Assembly: GCA_017979445.1 (NCBI GenBank)
Contig: CM030714.1
Location: forward strand, 17,541,892 to 17,605,891
Reading direction: 5' to 3'
DNA from: Akebia trifoliata
Taxonomy: Eukaryota; Streptophyta; Magnoliopsida; Ranunculales; Lardizabalaceae
Length of the DNA: 64,000 nucleotides
Shown here: positions 45,969 to 58,643 of the stretch, piece by piece
Layout: every line of letters begins with the position of its first letter
How positions within the stretch are numbered: the first letter of the stretch is position 1
The notes under the pieces: generated by a model
What the model was told of the DNA's origin: nothing
The model's input: the letters and a program-made list of their open reading frames with translations, nothing else
The model's database searches: none
Made by a program: the position numbers and the translations under genes

Positions 45969-48900
45969 TGTGGCGCCCCACCGAACGCTAACACAAATCC
46001 CCATGTCAGATTTCAAGGTATGAGGTGGCACCTCGAAATTTCGGCATGATCTCCTCTGTTTATGTTAGCATTCCAAGGCGATTCAACCTGCACCTGATAA
46101 ACGACATACAATCCTGCATATAACAAACAAAATATAATACTAGCGGAAGCCTATATAAGTCTAATAACGTACGAAAGATCAGAGTGCGGAAGAATAACCA
46201 GAATACAGGATTATACAAAATTCCTCACTCTAACAAAAATCCTAACACTCAGAACCACATGTATAATACTCTCGGATAAATCGACACCATTAGGGGTAAT
46301 AACCCGAATACTCACTAAGTGACGAACTCTGGCTGTCTATCTGACCCACCAGATGATTCTCACTCGTGCTCTATACATGCCTCGCCAAATTTCGGATCTG
46401 AAACTAAAAAATGGAGAAGGAAAGGGTGAGTAACAATGGTTATCCAGTAAGGAATAACACAATTTTTGCCAATAACCCCTCCTAACATGAACGAATAAGC
46501 ATATTGAATCATTTTAAAATAATCAAAGTTTTACAGAAGAACTTACGATTAACTGGTACATATAGCCAGGGATTAGCAACTAAACGTTTTAAAACTCACA
46601 TTACATCAATCAGCATTACTTATTATAACATTCTCTTTTTATACAAATCTAATTGATCAAATGGAAACATTAAACATGGATTTCATTTTATATATCAAAA
46701 TAAGCAACAGATACATAATACACAATGGTGGAGTATTGGAATTAGAGAGTTGGGATTCATGACTGGATCGCTCCCAGTCGGGACATAATGTTACAATTCT
46801 TCTCATGTTTTAGTTCCTGATTTTGTGGCCGGTCGCTGCACTTACCACACTTAGTTGACCATTTATCCGGCTCAGGCTGGCCGTTTGACGTGACCGTAAG
46901 CAATGGGTCTCTTTTCGATGTGTCAGAACGTTCGACTACTATAGATTATTAGTAATCACTGACTAATCATCTTCGTTTATGCCTATCAGGCGTGCATGTG
47001 ATTCCCAAATATACAAACCATTCGTATACGACCACCTTTACATTACAAGTTCACTGGTAAAGATAGAGAGGAATATCCCAGATTCCAGTTGTGACTCCAC
47101 TCTCATATGCGTCCCATACCACGTATGAGTTTGGTGATCCCTACCGTACATCCCAGGATAGTACATCACTCCGGATGATATGACGCACTATCCCTTCAGG
47201 CATTCACAAACTCTTTAACAGCTCACAAAATAGCTACATATATATATATATTATTTTCATTTGAAAACAAAAGAGAAATTAACAATACAAGGTTGAGAAT
47301 AGATATCCAGTTTCCTACCATGCAAGTGTGGCCACCCGGCCTAAAATAAATAACATAACTGAAACGTAAACAGCGCCTCGCGTTAACAGAAATTTAAATA
47401 AACATGCAACCAACAATATTATCCCTGGATATCTGTTCACCAACCTGCACACAACATAACAACGTAAAATGCAGACATCACCCCTCGGGTGTGACTCTGA
47501 CATTTTACCGTTTCATACTCTTTCCCTTTTTCTGATTTTTACAATTTTCAATCTCTTCAATAAAACATCAATTTTCTGATATTCATCAACTCAATATGAG
47601 TTCATTGAATATTAAATCACATTTTCCAACTAAAGAATTTATTTTTTATCAATAATATTGAAAAAGAAAATAAATTTTATATCAAAACGGGGTTCGAGCA
47701 GTGCACAAGACCCAATTTATGGAAATAACCCATTAAAATACCCTACCCACGTATAATTTGTTAAAAATACAAGTAAATATATCAATCATGCAATTTCTGG
47801 CGTTAATTTTTGAAATAACAAAATAATTCTATATTTTAAAAATACATCCAAATTTTTCTGATAAAATCCTAAATGTAATTTTTACAATCTACGATTACTA
47901 ATAGAAATTGAGAGTTCCTTACCATGTCTAGGCAAAAGGATCAAAGCGTGTGCGCGGAAATCGAGGCGATCGACAAGAAAATCGAGATGGATCGAACTTC
48001 GAAGTGGCTGATTTTCGAAACCGGTTCGATGGTTTCGAAGATCTCGATGTGCTCATCTCTTCTCCCTTTTACGACGAAAGATGGTTTGACCCCGAAACCG
48101 ATGAAAACCGAGGTCGAAGTTACGAAATCTTCGTATAAAAATACGGCTGATTTTTGACTATACGAGGTGAAAAAGATAAGAAAACAGAAGGAATTTGGTT
48201 GGGTTATGTAGAGAATGAGGCTGCGGACATTTCTCCCTTCTGCGTCGGAAGACGGTTTGACCTAGAAACGGACGAAATCTGAGGTCAAAGTTTCGAAATT
48301 TCCGTATCCAAATACGATTGATTTTTGACGATATTGGATGAAAAAGAAAGTGAAATTGAAAGAGGTTGGGTGGGTTTTGTAGATGTCGAAGTTGCGGACA
48401 TTTCTCCCTTCTGCGTCGGTCGTCGACGGTGAGCCGTTTGCACGAGATCTGAGGTGGAAGTTTGAAGAAAAAACAAATTTTTCATTGATTATGTCGCGCC
48501 TGTTTTGGACGAGTTGGGGAAGATGAGATTAAAAAAAAAAATTTAATATTATTTATATAATATTTGGGACGAATTCGATATTTCGCCTATTGTTTTGATC
48601 GACGATAACTTTACCATCCGGACTCTAAAACTGACAAATAAATATTCCATTTCGCCTAATTTTTCGTTCTGGATCTAATGATGCAATCAATTTCTACAAA
48701 TTATGTCTCCATCAAAGATTTACATTTTTGGCCTGAGGTGACCCCTAAACTTGATGTCGTTTTCGTTTTTGACAATAATTCGACTTCCTGATCTCCAAAA
48801 ATGATAAATAAATAGTCCATGTTCAATAATTTTTCGTTATGAATCCAATGGTATAATCGAATCTTAAAAATTTTTGCTCTAACAAAAAGTCACTGTTTTT

Positions 48901-49141
48901 ACCTGGTCCGACCCGGTAATCGAGGATTTTGCAACTTTTATATTCGGACTCGCATTTGAACGTGCTTACAGGCTAAACTATGTTTTTCAATCATTTTGAA
49001 TCTAATGGTGAGGTCAAATTCCATTAAAAATGATCAGAAACACCCTAAAATTTTACTCCTAAGCCTCACTTTCAAGATTTTTCTCAAAATTTCACTATTT
49101 ATTTTTCCTCGAGAAACAAATCAGAAATTCGGGGTTTTACA
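45969..49141 (-). repeat. Element D: 3' LTR (left copy)
   Basis: On the minus strand it starts TGTAAAACCCCGAATTTC and ends GGTGGGGCGCCACA. Middle segments such as 'cggctcaggctggcc' (46869) and 'gggatagtacatcactccgga' (47154, an extra base apart) are reverse-complement relatives of the plus-strand solo LTR at 15546-18759, so the two belong to related families. The terminal TG...CA is intact here. Confidence 0.92.
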
Positions 49142-49178
49142 TTCTCCCCACCTTAATAAAAATTTCATCCTTGAAATT
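49140..49178 (-). pseudogene. Element D: last codons of pol and PPT
   Basis: On the minus strand, reading toward the LTR, the frame gives NFKDEIFIKVGRM, the well-known tail of chromovirus-type Ty3/gypsy polyproteins. It overlaps the polypurine tract and runs into the LTR. The preceding pol sequence cannot be recognised. Confidence 0.7.
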
Positions 49179-51000
49179 AAAATCATACCTTATCGAGCTA
49201 TGTCGCGATTCCACTAATACGACATGTATTATAAACAACACCTATTTTCGATTACCATCTATTCTTAGTCACAAATCAATCTCATTTATAACTCATAGAC
49301 TTATGTCTCTCATATTCCGTCAACCCAACACATTCATAAATTAATCACTCTAATTCAAACTCATACTCCAACCAATCCATTATTTTATAACCCTAAGATA
49401 ACAATCAATTTACCTTGTATCACTTCCCCACCAATGTCTATCAACAGCAATCTTTTCACATCTTCTCTATTCTTTATCTTACTTCTCTCATCAATTACAC
49501 CGTCTATGATATTTTACTCATAATTGCTATGAATATTACTCCCCAATGCATAGTCTTATCGCAAACACACCATTATCTTTATATTCAATTCAATATTACA
49601 TTTTCTACTTATCGTGATATTTCTTCAAAACCTCTGTCATAACTTTTATAATTTAAAATCTTACTCGAGGGGATAAATCCTACATCTATTTTCTCACAAT
49701 TCCATTAAGTCATCATTAATGTAACATTGTCACAAGATTATTCTTTCTCACATTTTACATAGAGCCACCTCCTAACTTATATTCTACTAAATATCTTTAG
49801 GATGGATGTGGGCACAGGCAGGTGGTAGTCGCTGCTTTTATGGAATCATTATCTTTACTTATAACGCTTTCGTTTCGAGGAGTGAAAAAGAGTCACGATC
49901 GAAGTCTCGAAGTGAGTACTTGTTTGTATAAGGCATTGATCACAAAACGAGAATGATAATAATGAATTCTTCTACTGGAAGGCGATCGTGAAAGAAGAAG
50001 GCAAAAGAAGAGTTAGAACCGACACCGAGGATAGAAGGATAAAAGGAAAAAGATGATCTATCTTTTCAAAGGAGGAGAATCGATTCAAGAAGTCGTAAAG
50101 CAAGAACTGTTTTATCTAATAGTTCAGTCGTTAGGCCTCCTAAAGTTAAGTCATCTTCAATCGAAAGGAAAGATAAGCAACTCCCTATGTTGATATTCGA
50201 GGAAGTAGTTCTCGACATGAAGGATATACAAGAAACACCTACTCATCTACTTGCGTAATATACGAGTAATTGACTAGACTATTGATATAAAGACTAGCGT
50301 ACCAATTAAACATCACTTTACAATTGTCTTTTTACACTTTACAATTATTCTAATACCTATTTTGCAAGTTCTTAAATGATCTTCCAAAAATCTTATTCTT
50401 TCTTCGCAAGGCCTCCCAATGGTATAAATAATTTTATTACTTGACCTGTGTCAGTGGTTTCTAGCTCTAGCAAGTGTGCAAACTCTTCACAGAATTATAT
50501 AATCTAGAGGAACCAATATTGAGTAAAACCCCACGTTCTAACATCATAATTAGAAATTGTACCTTCCAAAACTTTGTTGGAGACAGGTACTTTCTTCTAG
50601 GTCACAATCCTTGCTCGCAACTATGATAGAGGGTATTATTTCCTAATATGTTTCACTTGATCACACGCGTAAGAATGTCAAAGATTTTGTCTTCATAGAT
50701 CTCTGTGGAGTAGACAGTTAGTAAATTGGGGTTTGTAGGCTCTGAACCTACCTTGTTGATCTTTTGGCCTTGTTGGCATCATTGGAGTTCCAACTGCTCT
50801 ATAACTCGGCGATTGGAGAACTCTATAACTTGATAGTGGAGGAGTTTTATATTGTGGATACACTGATCCGAGGAAGATTAGCCTCGAATACATCAGCCTC
50901 TTGGCCGAATCTGATCTGGGAAGAAAAGAAATCTAAGGTCAACTCATTTGCCCCTTGGAGGTCTGAAACTCTATCTCCTCTTGTTTTATCCTTTAAGCTC
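49179..51000 (-). mobile_element. Element D: internal DNA without recognisable pol
   Basis: I searched both strands for RT, RNase H, integrase and chromodomain motifs and found none. The minus-strand frame at 50893-50693 follows the gag core and may be its diverged C-terminal tail, but no zinc-knuckle (C-x2-C-x4-H-x4-C) was seen. The stretch 49200-49790 is AT-rich; 49800-50280 is purine-rich and of unknown origin. Confidence 0.5.
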
Positions 51001-51009
51001 GATTGACTG

Positions 51010-51480
51010 TATCTCTATAATTGGTAGTCTCAATCATCGATCTCTTGGCCCTTAGGTAGGATTATAGTCTTCTAAAGAATTTACGGGCCTTCTACAAATC
51101 TGTCAGGATAAGCTCGGGCGCATATCGTGATAACCTAATGAACCTCATATCATAGTCGGTAATCAATAGATTACCCTACACTAATCTCAAAAACTCTTAG
51201 TGCTGATTTTTTGAGCAATCTCATATATAAATTTATCCTCTCGAATTCTACCCACTCAAGCGATCCATTTCCCAATACATTCATCTCAAAAAGTTACTAA
51301 TGATTGGTATCCTCATCCAACTAGAATGTAATCGACCGTCACACATTGATCTCTTGGGCATTACATGTCACTCAAAATCTTTCAGGTCTTTAAAACCCAC
51401 TCATTGACCTCAAACGGATTGGAAAAGTCCCAAAATCTTGATAGACATAATCATTGAAAATTCTACAACCACATTCTTAG
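51010..51480 (-). pseudogene. Element D: degenerate gag (Retrotrans_gag core)
   Basis: On the minus strand the frames contain NPFEVNEWVL, CPRDQCVTVDYILVG and, further on, DYDMRFIRLSRYAPELI then KARKF. These follow the order of the plant chromovirus gag core ('P--A-EWL---EK-F----C----KV--A-Y-L-G-A--WW' then 'V--Y---F--LSRYAP-LV------KA--F'). The product would form the capsid. At least five stops and a frame change are present, so it is not functional. Confidence 0.68.
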
Positions 51481-52475
51481 ATTTACATGTCCTTTGGGCT
51501 GGGAAATTTTCTTATTCTTCAAAGGCACAACCTTGTGGTAATGGTCTCTAAGGTGGAATAGTATTTGTTTCTTGCGAAGAAGTCCAACACTTCCTCATTT
51601 CTTGGATTTAGTGATGCACCTTGCAATTTACGTCTTGTACCATTTCTCACTTTCGATCACTATTCTTGTCTGTTCGAGTGGCACGAGTACGGTATCAACT
51701 TTATTGAAATCTAGTGGCCTTATTGTTCCTTCAATTGGTTTGTCTAGCATCTTTTTGAACCACGCATCCTTAATCGATTGACATTGACCTGAACAGTGTT
51801 CTCCTTTATATCCCAATCTACCATATTCGTAATGTATCACAACTCTTCCTTTCGACTGATTTAGTGGTATATGTTGTTTCTTATAAAATTATTTTATCCA
51901 TTTAGTGGGTATGTCTATCATCTCGCTCCTCAAGTATGATTATTTTTCCTATGAATTTGCTAGTTTCGTAATTATTTGTCTCTTATTAGATACTAATTGT
52001 CTTCCTTCTATTTGACTTCGAGTGGTGGTGGTTGTGTTATTCATATTTCTTCTCTAAACTTGTCATGAAACTCAGCCACCTGTCTGATGAATGACATTAG
52101 TTGTGATATCGGGTTAGTGGTCGGATCCAGAATCTGTTTGTCTCTGTTGCGTTTCGGCCTCTACCTCGTCCACTCCTCTTGCTTGTATTTATTCGTAATA
52201 AGGTACTTATCAAAATAAGGTCAAAATTGCTCTTATGTAACTATGAATTACTATCGTATTTTGGAACTTAGTAATGGACTCCATTTCCATTACTAACGGA
52301 ATAAACATAGAATCCTATGTTAGGCTTACAAGACTCTATAAACTTCTAGACACGGAAGAACTCATAATTCCAATACGAAATTACTGATGAGCTCGGATAT
52401 CGAATTCCTAGTGACACTCTATGATTATCGATCTAATATCTGCGGTATCAGCCAACTCTTCAAAACATATACTAT
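51481..52475 (-). mobile_element. Element D: region between PBS and gag core
   Basis: Near 52190-52080 the minus strand reads RSGRGRGRNATETN, which fits the Arg/Gly-rich gag N-terminus of such elements, and just after it MSFIRQVAEFHDKFREE. A 70-codon minus-strand frame at 51840-51628 is not recognised. Confidence 0.5.
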
Positions 52476-52487
52476 GCTCTGATACCA
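52476..52487 (-). other. Element D: tRNA-Met primer-binding site
   Basis: The minus strand reads TGGTATCAGAGC, the perfect 12-base PBS complementary to the 3' end of plant initiator tRNA-Met. It lies two bases after the end of the right (5') LTR and fixes the element's orientation. Confidence 0.92.
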
Positions 52488-52489
52488 TC

Positions 52490-55400
52490 GGTGGCGCCCC
52501 ACCGAACGCTAAGACAAATCCCCATGTCAGATTTCAAGGTACGAGGTGGCACCTCAAAATTTCGGCATGATCTCCTCTGTTTATGTTAGCATTCCAAGGC
52601 GATTCAACCTGCACCTGATAAACGACATACAATTCTGCATATAACAAACAAAATATAATACTAGCGGAAGCCTATATAAGTCTAATAACGTACGAAAGAT
52701 CAGAGTGCAGAAGAATAACCAGAATACAGGATTATACAAAATTCCTCACTCTAACAGAAATCCTAACACTCAGAACCACATGTATAATACTCTCGGATAA
52801 ATCGACACCACTAGGGGTAATAACCCCAATACTCACCAAGTGACGAACTCTGGCTGTCTATCTGACCCACCAGATGATTCTCACTCGTGCTCTATACATG
52901 CATCGCCAAACTTCGGATCTGAAACTAAAAAATGGAGAAAGAAAGGGTGAGTAACAATGGTTACCCAGTAAGGAATAACACAATTTCTGCCAATAACCCC
53001 TCCTAACATGAACGAATAAGCATACTGAATCATTTTAAAATAATCAAAGTTTTACAGAAGAACTTACGATTAACTGGTACATATAGCCAGGGATTAGCAA
53101 CTAAACGTTTTAAAACTCACATTACATCAATCAGCATTACTTACTATAACATTCTCTTTTTATACAAATCTAATTGATCAAATGGAAACATTAAACATGG
53201 ATTTCATTTTATATATCAAAATAAGCAACAGATATATAATACACAATGGTGGAGTATTGGAATTAGAGAGTTGGGATTCACGACTAGATCGCTCCCAGTC
53301 GGGACATAATGTTACAATTCTTCTCTGGTTTTTAGTTCCTGATTTTGTGGCTGGTCGTTGCACTTACCACACTTGGTTGACCATTTATCCGGCTCAGGCT
53401 GGCCATTTGATGTGACCGTAAGCAATGGGTCTCTTTTCGATGTGTCAGAACGTTCGACTACTATAGATCATTAGTGATCACTGACTAACCATCTTCGTCT
53501 ATGCCTATCAGGCGTGCATGTAATTCCCAAATATACAAACCATTCGTATACGACCACCTTTACATTACAAGTTCACTGGTAAAGATAGAGAGGAATATCA
53601 CGGATTCCAATTGTGACTCCACTCTTATACGCGTCCCATACCACATATGAGTTTGGTGGTCCCTACCGTACATCCCAGGATAATACATCACTCCGGATGA
53701 TATGACGCACTATCCCTTCAGGCATTCACAAACTCTTTAACAGCTCACAAAATAGCTACATATATATATTATTTTCATTTGAAAACAAAAGAGAAATTAA
53801 CAATACAAGGTTGAGAATAGATATCCAGTTTCCTACCATGCAAGTGTGGCCACCCGGCCTAAAATAAATAACATAACTGAAACGTAAACAGCGCCTCGCG
53901 TTAACAGAAATTTAAATAAACATGCAACCAACAATATTATCCCTGGATATCTGTTCACCAACCTGCACACAACATAACAACGTAAAATGCAGACATCACC
54001 CCTCGGGTGTGACTCTGACATTTTACCGTTTCATACTCTTTCCCTTTTTCTGATTTTTACAATTTCAATCTCTTTAATAAAACATCAATTTTCTGATATT
54101 CATCAACTCAATATGAGTTCATTGAATATTAAATCACATTTTCCAATTAAAGAATTTATTTTTTATCAATAATATTGAAAAAGAAAACAAATTTTATATC
54201 AAAACGGGGTCCGAGCAGTGCACAAGACCCAATTTATGGAAATAACCCATTAAAATACCCTACCCACGTATAATTTTTAAAAAATACAAGTAAACATATC
54301 AATCATGCAATATCTGGCGTGAATTTTTGAAATAACAAAATAATTCTATATTTTAGAAATACATCCAAATTTTTTTGATAAAATCCTAAATGCAATTTTC
54401 ACAATCTACGATTACTATTAGAAATTGAGAGTTCCTTACCATGTCTAGGCAAAAGGATCAAAGCGTGTGCGCGGAAATCGAGGCGATCGACAAGAAAATC
54501 GAGATAGATCGAACTTCGAAGTGGCTGATTTTCGAAACCGGCCCAATGGTTTCGAAGATCTCGATGTACTCGTCTCTTCTCCTTTCTACGACGAAAGACG
54601 ATTTGACCCCGAAACCAATGAAAACCGAGGTCGAAGTTACGAAATCTTCGTATAAAAATACGACTGATTTTTGACTATACGAGGTGAAAAAGATAAGAAA
54701 ACAGAAGGAATTTGGTTGGGTTATGTAGAGAATGAGGCTGCGGACATTTCTCCCTTCTGCGTCGGAAGACGGTTTGACCCAGAAACGGACGAAATCTGAG
54801 GTCAAAGTTTCGAAATTTCCGTATCCAAATACGACTGATTTTTGACGATATTAGATGAAAAAGAAAGTGAAATGGAAAGAGGTTGGGTGGGTTTTGTAGA
54901 TGTCGAAGCTGCGGACATTTCTCCCTTCTGCGTCGGTCGTCGACGGTGAGCCGTTTGCACGAGATCTGAAGTGGAAGTTTGAAGAAAAAATAAATTTTTC
55001 ATTGATTATGTCGTGCCTGTTTTGGACGAGTTGGGGATTAAAAAAAAAAATTTAATATTATTTATATAAAATTTGGGACGAATTCGGTATTTCGCCTATT
55101 ATTTTGATCGACGATAACTTTACCATCCGGACTCTAAAACTGACAAATAAATACTCCATTTCGCCTAATTTTTCGTTCTTGATCTAATGATGCAGTCAAT
55201 TTTTACAAATTATGTCTCCATCAAAGATTTACATTTTTGGCCTGAGGTGACCCCTAAACTTGATGTCGTTTTCGTTTTTGACGATAATTCGACTTCTTGA
55301 TCTCCAAAAATGATAAATAAATAGTCCACGTTCAATAATTTTTCGTTATAAATCCAATGGTATAATCGAATCTTAAAAATTTTTGCTCTAACAAAAAGTC

Positions 55401-55650
55401 ACTGTTTTAGCCTGGTTCGACCCGGTAATCGAGGATTTTGCAACTTTTATATTCGGACTCGCATTTGAACGTGCTTACAGGCTAAACTATGTTTTTCGAT
55501 CATTTTGAATCTAATGGTTAGGTCAGGTTCCATTAAAAATGATCAGAAACACCCTAAAATTTTACTCCTAAGTCTCACTTTCAAGATTTTTCTCAAAATT
55601 TCACTATTTATTTTTTCTCGAGATACAAATCAGAAATTTGGGGTTTTACA
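52490..55650 (-). repeat. Element D: 5' LTR (right copy)
   Basis: Collinear with 45969-49141 throughout. Its inner terminal base is changed (plus-strand GG where the partner has TG), so the canonical CA end on the minus strand is mutated next to the PBS. It ends GGGGTTTTACA at 55650. Most differences from its partner are transitions, for example C to T near CG and CNG sites, as expected for methylated elements. Confidence 0.92.
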
Positions 55651-55655
55651 GCATC

Positions 55656-57276
55656 AGTACCATCTGATCAGATGACTCTGAAAGGTATATCGATGCACCC
55701 AGGCTGGAGCGACCTGAGCCTTTGACCTATTGTAAGCTACACAGTCACATGTCCCATTTGCCAACGTAGTATTAGTACGTGGTCGGTCCCCTCGTGGGAT
55801 ACCAAACCATTTATGAAAGCTACAACTCTTGACTCGTACCCGTAGGTATATAAAAGATAATCTAAGTACATCAATTGCACTTCTTGGTTAAAATCGATGT
55901 CTAAGCAAGATCCTGTCCCGCTGTACCCTATTGTACGAGGGGGATAGACTACATCTATTCTAGATGAGAGGTATTTAAGTGGGCCCTTGCTCAGCATCGT
56001 GCGCCACCTTTCAACTGGGGATCAAACTGGTTATTTTTGACTTCAGAGAAGTGAGTTGGAGTTTTAGATTATCACCTATACAGTATATCAAACCAAGTCA
56101 CTACGTACCGTATGATTGAGTACGCTCGAGAGGTATATAGGTGTACTTGGGCAAGGGTGGCCAAATAAAAATACATTGCATGTAGTAAGCTTAGAGTTTA
56201 GAAACCTTCCCTGTAGGTCACGACTCGAATTTATCGTAGGTGTTCCCGGGTTGTTCATTGAATGAGACTTTGTGATTGATGAATGTATATGAATGATGAG
56301 ATCAGAGTGTATGATTATCCTCAAAGATCAAAAAATTTGTTTTTAGAAATTAAAATGGACGCATAGACCCAATAAAAAATCCGTTTCTTGCAAAAATTCA
56401 ATAATGACCCAATTCATCTTGATCCAATAATCATGATGGGCCGGGTCATTTAAATCAAAATGGAAATCAAATTCTTTTCTAAATTCAGGTTTCAACCCAT
56501 TTTCAAAGAAGAAAAATGGTTTACAAAAGGAAAGTATTTTCCAAAAAAAGTGTTTTTCAAAAGAAGTGTTCTCTAGAAAAAATATTTTCTAAGAAAAAAT
56601 ATTTTTCAAAGGAACAAGATTTTCCAAAAGAAAAATATTTTCTAAAGGAAAATAAAAAGAATAGTAATTGATATTTTACATGGACCTTGAAAACGTACTA
56701 AAATACCTATGGATCTAGTTAGTTCGTAGCTAATCGATTGACCTATTTGGAATAAGCTTTTTGATCAATTTTTACATGATCAAATGGATCAATTGATTAC
56801 AAGCAAAAGAAAAGTCTAATTTAGTCCATTCGGTTAGGTTGGTCTAAATAGAACTAACAACTTGATTGGACGTATAGTTTCAAATCAACATGTTCTTATT
56901 ATTTCATTATGCTTGCTTCTAATCAAATGAATTAAATTAGTCACATCACTTTGCCAATTGGACTGTAAGTCATTTTATTAATTTCTAATTTTGGTAAACC
57001 TGGTAATGATAAAGGATGCGTCCGGATTCAACAAAGAAAGAAATATTTTATTTGGTTGAAATTGCTCTAAAACATTCTACAACATCTTATTTTGTGTCTA
57101 TTCTTTTAATACATCTTTACCCCGGTCATTCTCTCAAGTCACCTAACTGGTCGTCTAAGCATAATCTCTATTATTTGGTTAAATCATTTACCTTTATTGA
57201 TCGTAATCTCTAATCTATTTTCGGAGGATTATCAATCTTCAACACGGTTAATCTACGTCAAATCATATAAGATTTT
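55656..57276 (+). mobile_element. Element F: internal DNA between element D and gag
   Basis: Continues F after the D insertion. 55656-56330 is of balanced composition and includes 'ctggagcgacctgagccttt' and 'cgtggtcggtcccctcgtgg', possibly leader DNA. 56520-56660 is a tract of 'tttccaaaaggaaaaatatt'-like repeats. Minus-strand frames at 55997-55737 and 56324-56088 are unrecognised and judged non-coding. Confidence 0.5.
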
Positions 57277-57747
57277 GTGAACCAGATGAATCATACTTGC
57301 CAATGCCACCCGATGGGGGCATGCCAAGATAACGAAGACAGACATAGAGAGGATTCAACGACTAGAATCAATACTTCAAAAAAATATGAATTACTAAGCA
57401 TGCCTAAGTACAACGGAACTTCCTGTCCAAGAACTCACCTATGCTCGTATGTTGGGGACATGCATCTTCGAGGTTTAGTAAGTAAACAAATGGCATAATT
57501 ATTTTGCACCACTCCCACAGGACCCACTCTTGAATGGCTTATATTGTTACTACAGGCTCGACTTTATACTTGGGAAGAAATCATGGAAGAGTTTATGAAA
57601 CATTTTAGTCCGAAGGTCGCTAACTCAAATCCAACACAATCGACAATTAATGTTATTAAACGATCCAAGCCTAGAAGAAAGTTTGATAATCTCGGGATGA
57701 CTTTAAATATCGCCTTGAGGATGCTAACAAAGAAAGGATTATTATAG
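57277..57747 (+). pseudogene. Element F: gag (Retrotrans_gag) remnant, Tat/Ogre type
   Basis: One plus-strand frame, interrupted by a single stop at 57496-57498, contains MPKYNGTSCPRTHLCSYVG, then LFCTTPTGPTLEWL and YTWEEIMEEFMKHFSPKVA. This matches the Tat/Ogre gag core ('P-KYDGT-DP--H---Y', 'F---L-G-AL-WY', 'SW-EL---F---F'). The family protein packages element RNA. The end, KPRRKFDNLGMTLNIALRM, is the diverged 'E-S--EY--RWR--A-RV-P' region. About 155 codons survive of a usual several hundred. It lies between insertion D (1.6 kb upstream) and a solo LTR (0.9 kb downstream), both nested in F. Confidence 0.78.
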
Positions 57748-57802
57748 CCTAAATCCGTACCCAATGCCTCTCAAAGTAATGACGAAAGTCACAAATTCTG
57801 CT

Positions 57803-57895
57803 AGTTTCACCAAGTTACAAGTCATTACACCGACATATGTATATCTCTCCGCCATGCTATTCAAGACCTCATCGACGCAGGGAAGATAACCTTTA
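57803..57895 (+). pseudogene. Element F: 'FH...LRHAIQDLID' zinc-knuckle-like remnant
   Basis: The plus strand reads FHQVTSHYTDICISLRHAIQ followed by DLIDAGKITF. This is the 'C-FH---GH-TD-C--LR--IQDLID-G-I-F' motif that follows gag in Tat/Ogre-type polyproteins. It is preceded by a stop and followed by a stop. Confidence 0.72.
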
Positions 57896-58191
57896 AGTGA
57901 AATGTTGAGTCTATTGGATAAATCACCATTTAATTGTCCTAGTCTTTCCATTATTTCTTATCTCGTTAATTTCCAAGTAGTGTCAAATTTCAAAGAATAT
58001 TTATTTTTGCAAGAGTCATTGTTCTAGGTTTATAATGGAATCCTTCTATTCCAATGAAATAAAAAAATTCTTTCGATTATCATGCGTGCAACAAGTCTTC
58101 AAATTTTGAAAATGAATTTGATTAAAAATTAAATCTAAGGATAATTCTTGAGAAGTATGAATCGAAACTATCCAATCCCTAGAGGAACATG

Positions 58192-58290
58192 AGAAAATAA
58201 TGGACTTACTTAAGGAGTTCAGAGATGTTTTCGCATGATCCCATGAGAATACGCCTAATGTGAACATTAATATTTTTCTACAATGAATAT
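58192..58290 (+). pseudogene. Element F: start of reverse-transcriptase domain
   Basis: The plus strand reads IMDLLKEFRDVFA, stop, SHENTPNVNINIFLQ. This corresponds to the conserved 'LL-EF-DVFAWS-EDMPGLDP-I--H-L' block just before the RT domain of Tat/Ogre pol. The palm motifs expected downstream are absent: within 350 bp a solo LTR begins, and after it the sequence is already at the integrase C-terminus, so most of pol is deleted. Confidence 0.68.
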
Positions 58291-58638
58291 TTGGTATAAT
58301 GATATGGGCATGACATATATCTCTAGAATCGGAGGTTATTCTAACAGTTCGAAGACACATCACATCTCGAGGGAGTCATGGTCAAGAGATAGAAAATTTG
58401 GAGCATTAATTACACTCAGAAGAATCAAATGTCACCAATAAGTTCAAATACTCAAACTAATCCATCAAATTGGATTAAACACTTCAAGATCACAACATTC
58501 AGAATTTACCATCCCAGGTATCAAGGAAATGAACATTATATAATGGATGCCAAAAAGGGGACATCAAGTAAGGGGCAAAATTTTTCCTTTAGAAAAAATA
58601 CTATCTCTAAGATCTAGAATCAACACTATAATAGAAGA
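58291..58638 (+). mobile_element. Element F: internal DNA left of the nested solo LTR
   Basis: No motif recognised; presumably decayed pol. Confidence 0.35.
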
Positions 58639-58643
58639 CCAGC

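Larger units (their letters stand above)
45969..55650 (-). mobile_element. Element D: complete 9.68-kb non-autonomous LTR retrotransposon, TSD GCATC
   Basis: Two direct repeats of ~3.17 kb (45969-49141 and 52490-55650) enclose 3.35 kb. Identical pentamers flank the whole: GCATC at 45964-45968 and 55651-55655. Orientation is minus. A tRNA-Met PBS (TGGTATCAGAGC) lies at 52487-52476 just inside the right LTR, and a PPT (TTAAGGTGGGGAGAA region, 49154-49142) just inside the left LTR. The inner region keeps a stop-riddled gag core and the last codons of pol. It is far too short for protease, RT, RNase H and integrase, so any movement needed proteins from a relative. LTR similarity of about 97% by eye implies a fairly recent insertion. 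It sits inside element F. Confidence 0.93.

Noticed and set aside
47315..47503. 62-codon minus-strand frame identical to one at 53833-54021
   Set aside because: The two are the same position in the paired LTRs of element D. Identity follows from LTR homology, and LTRs are not expected to encode proteins.
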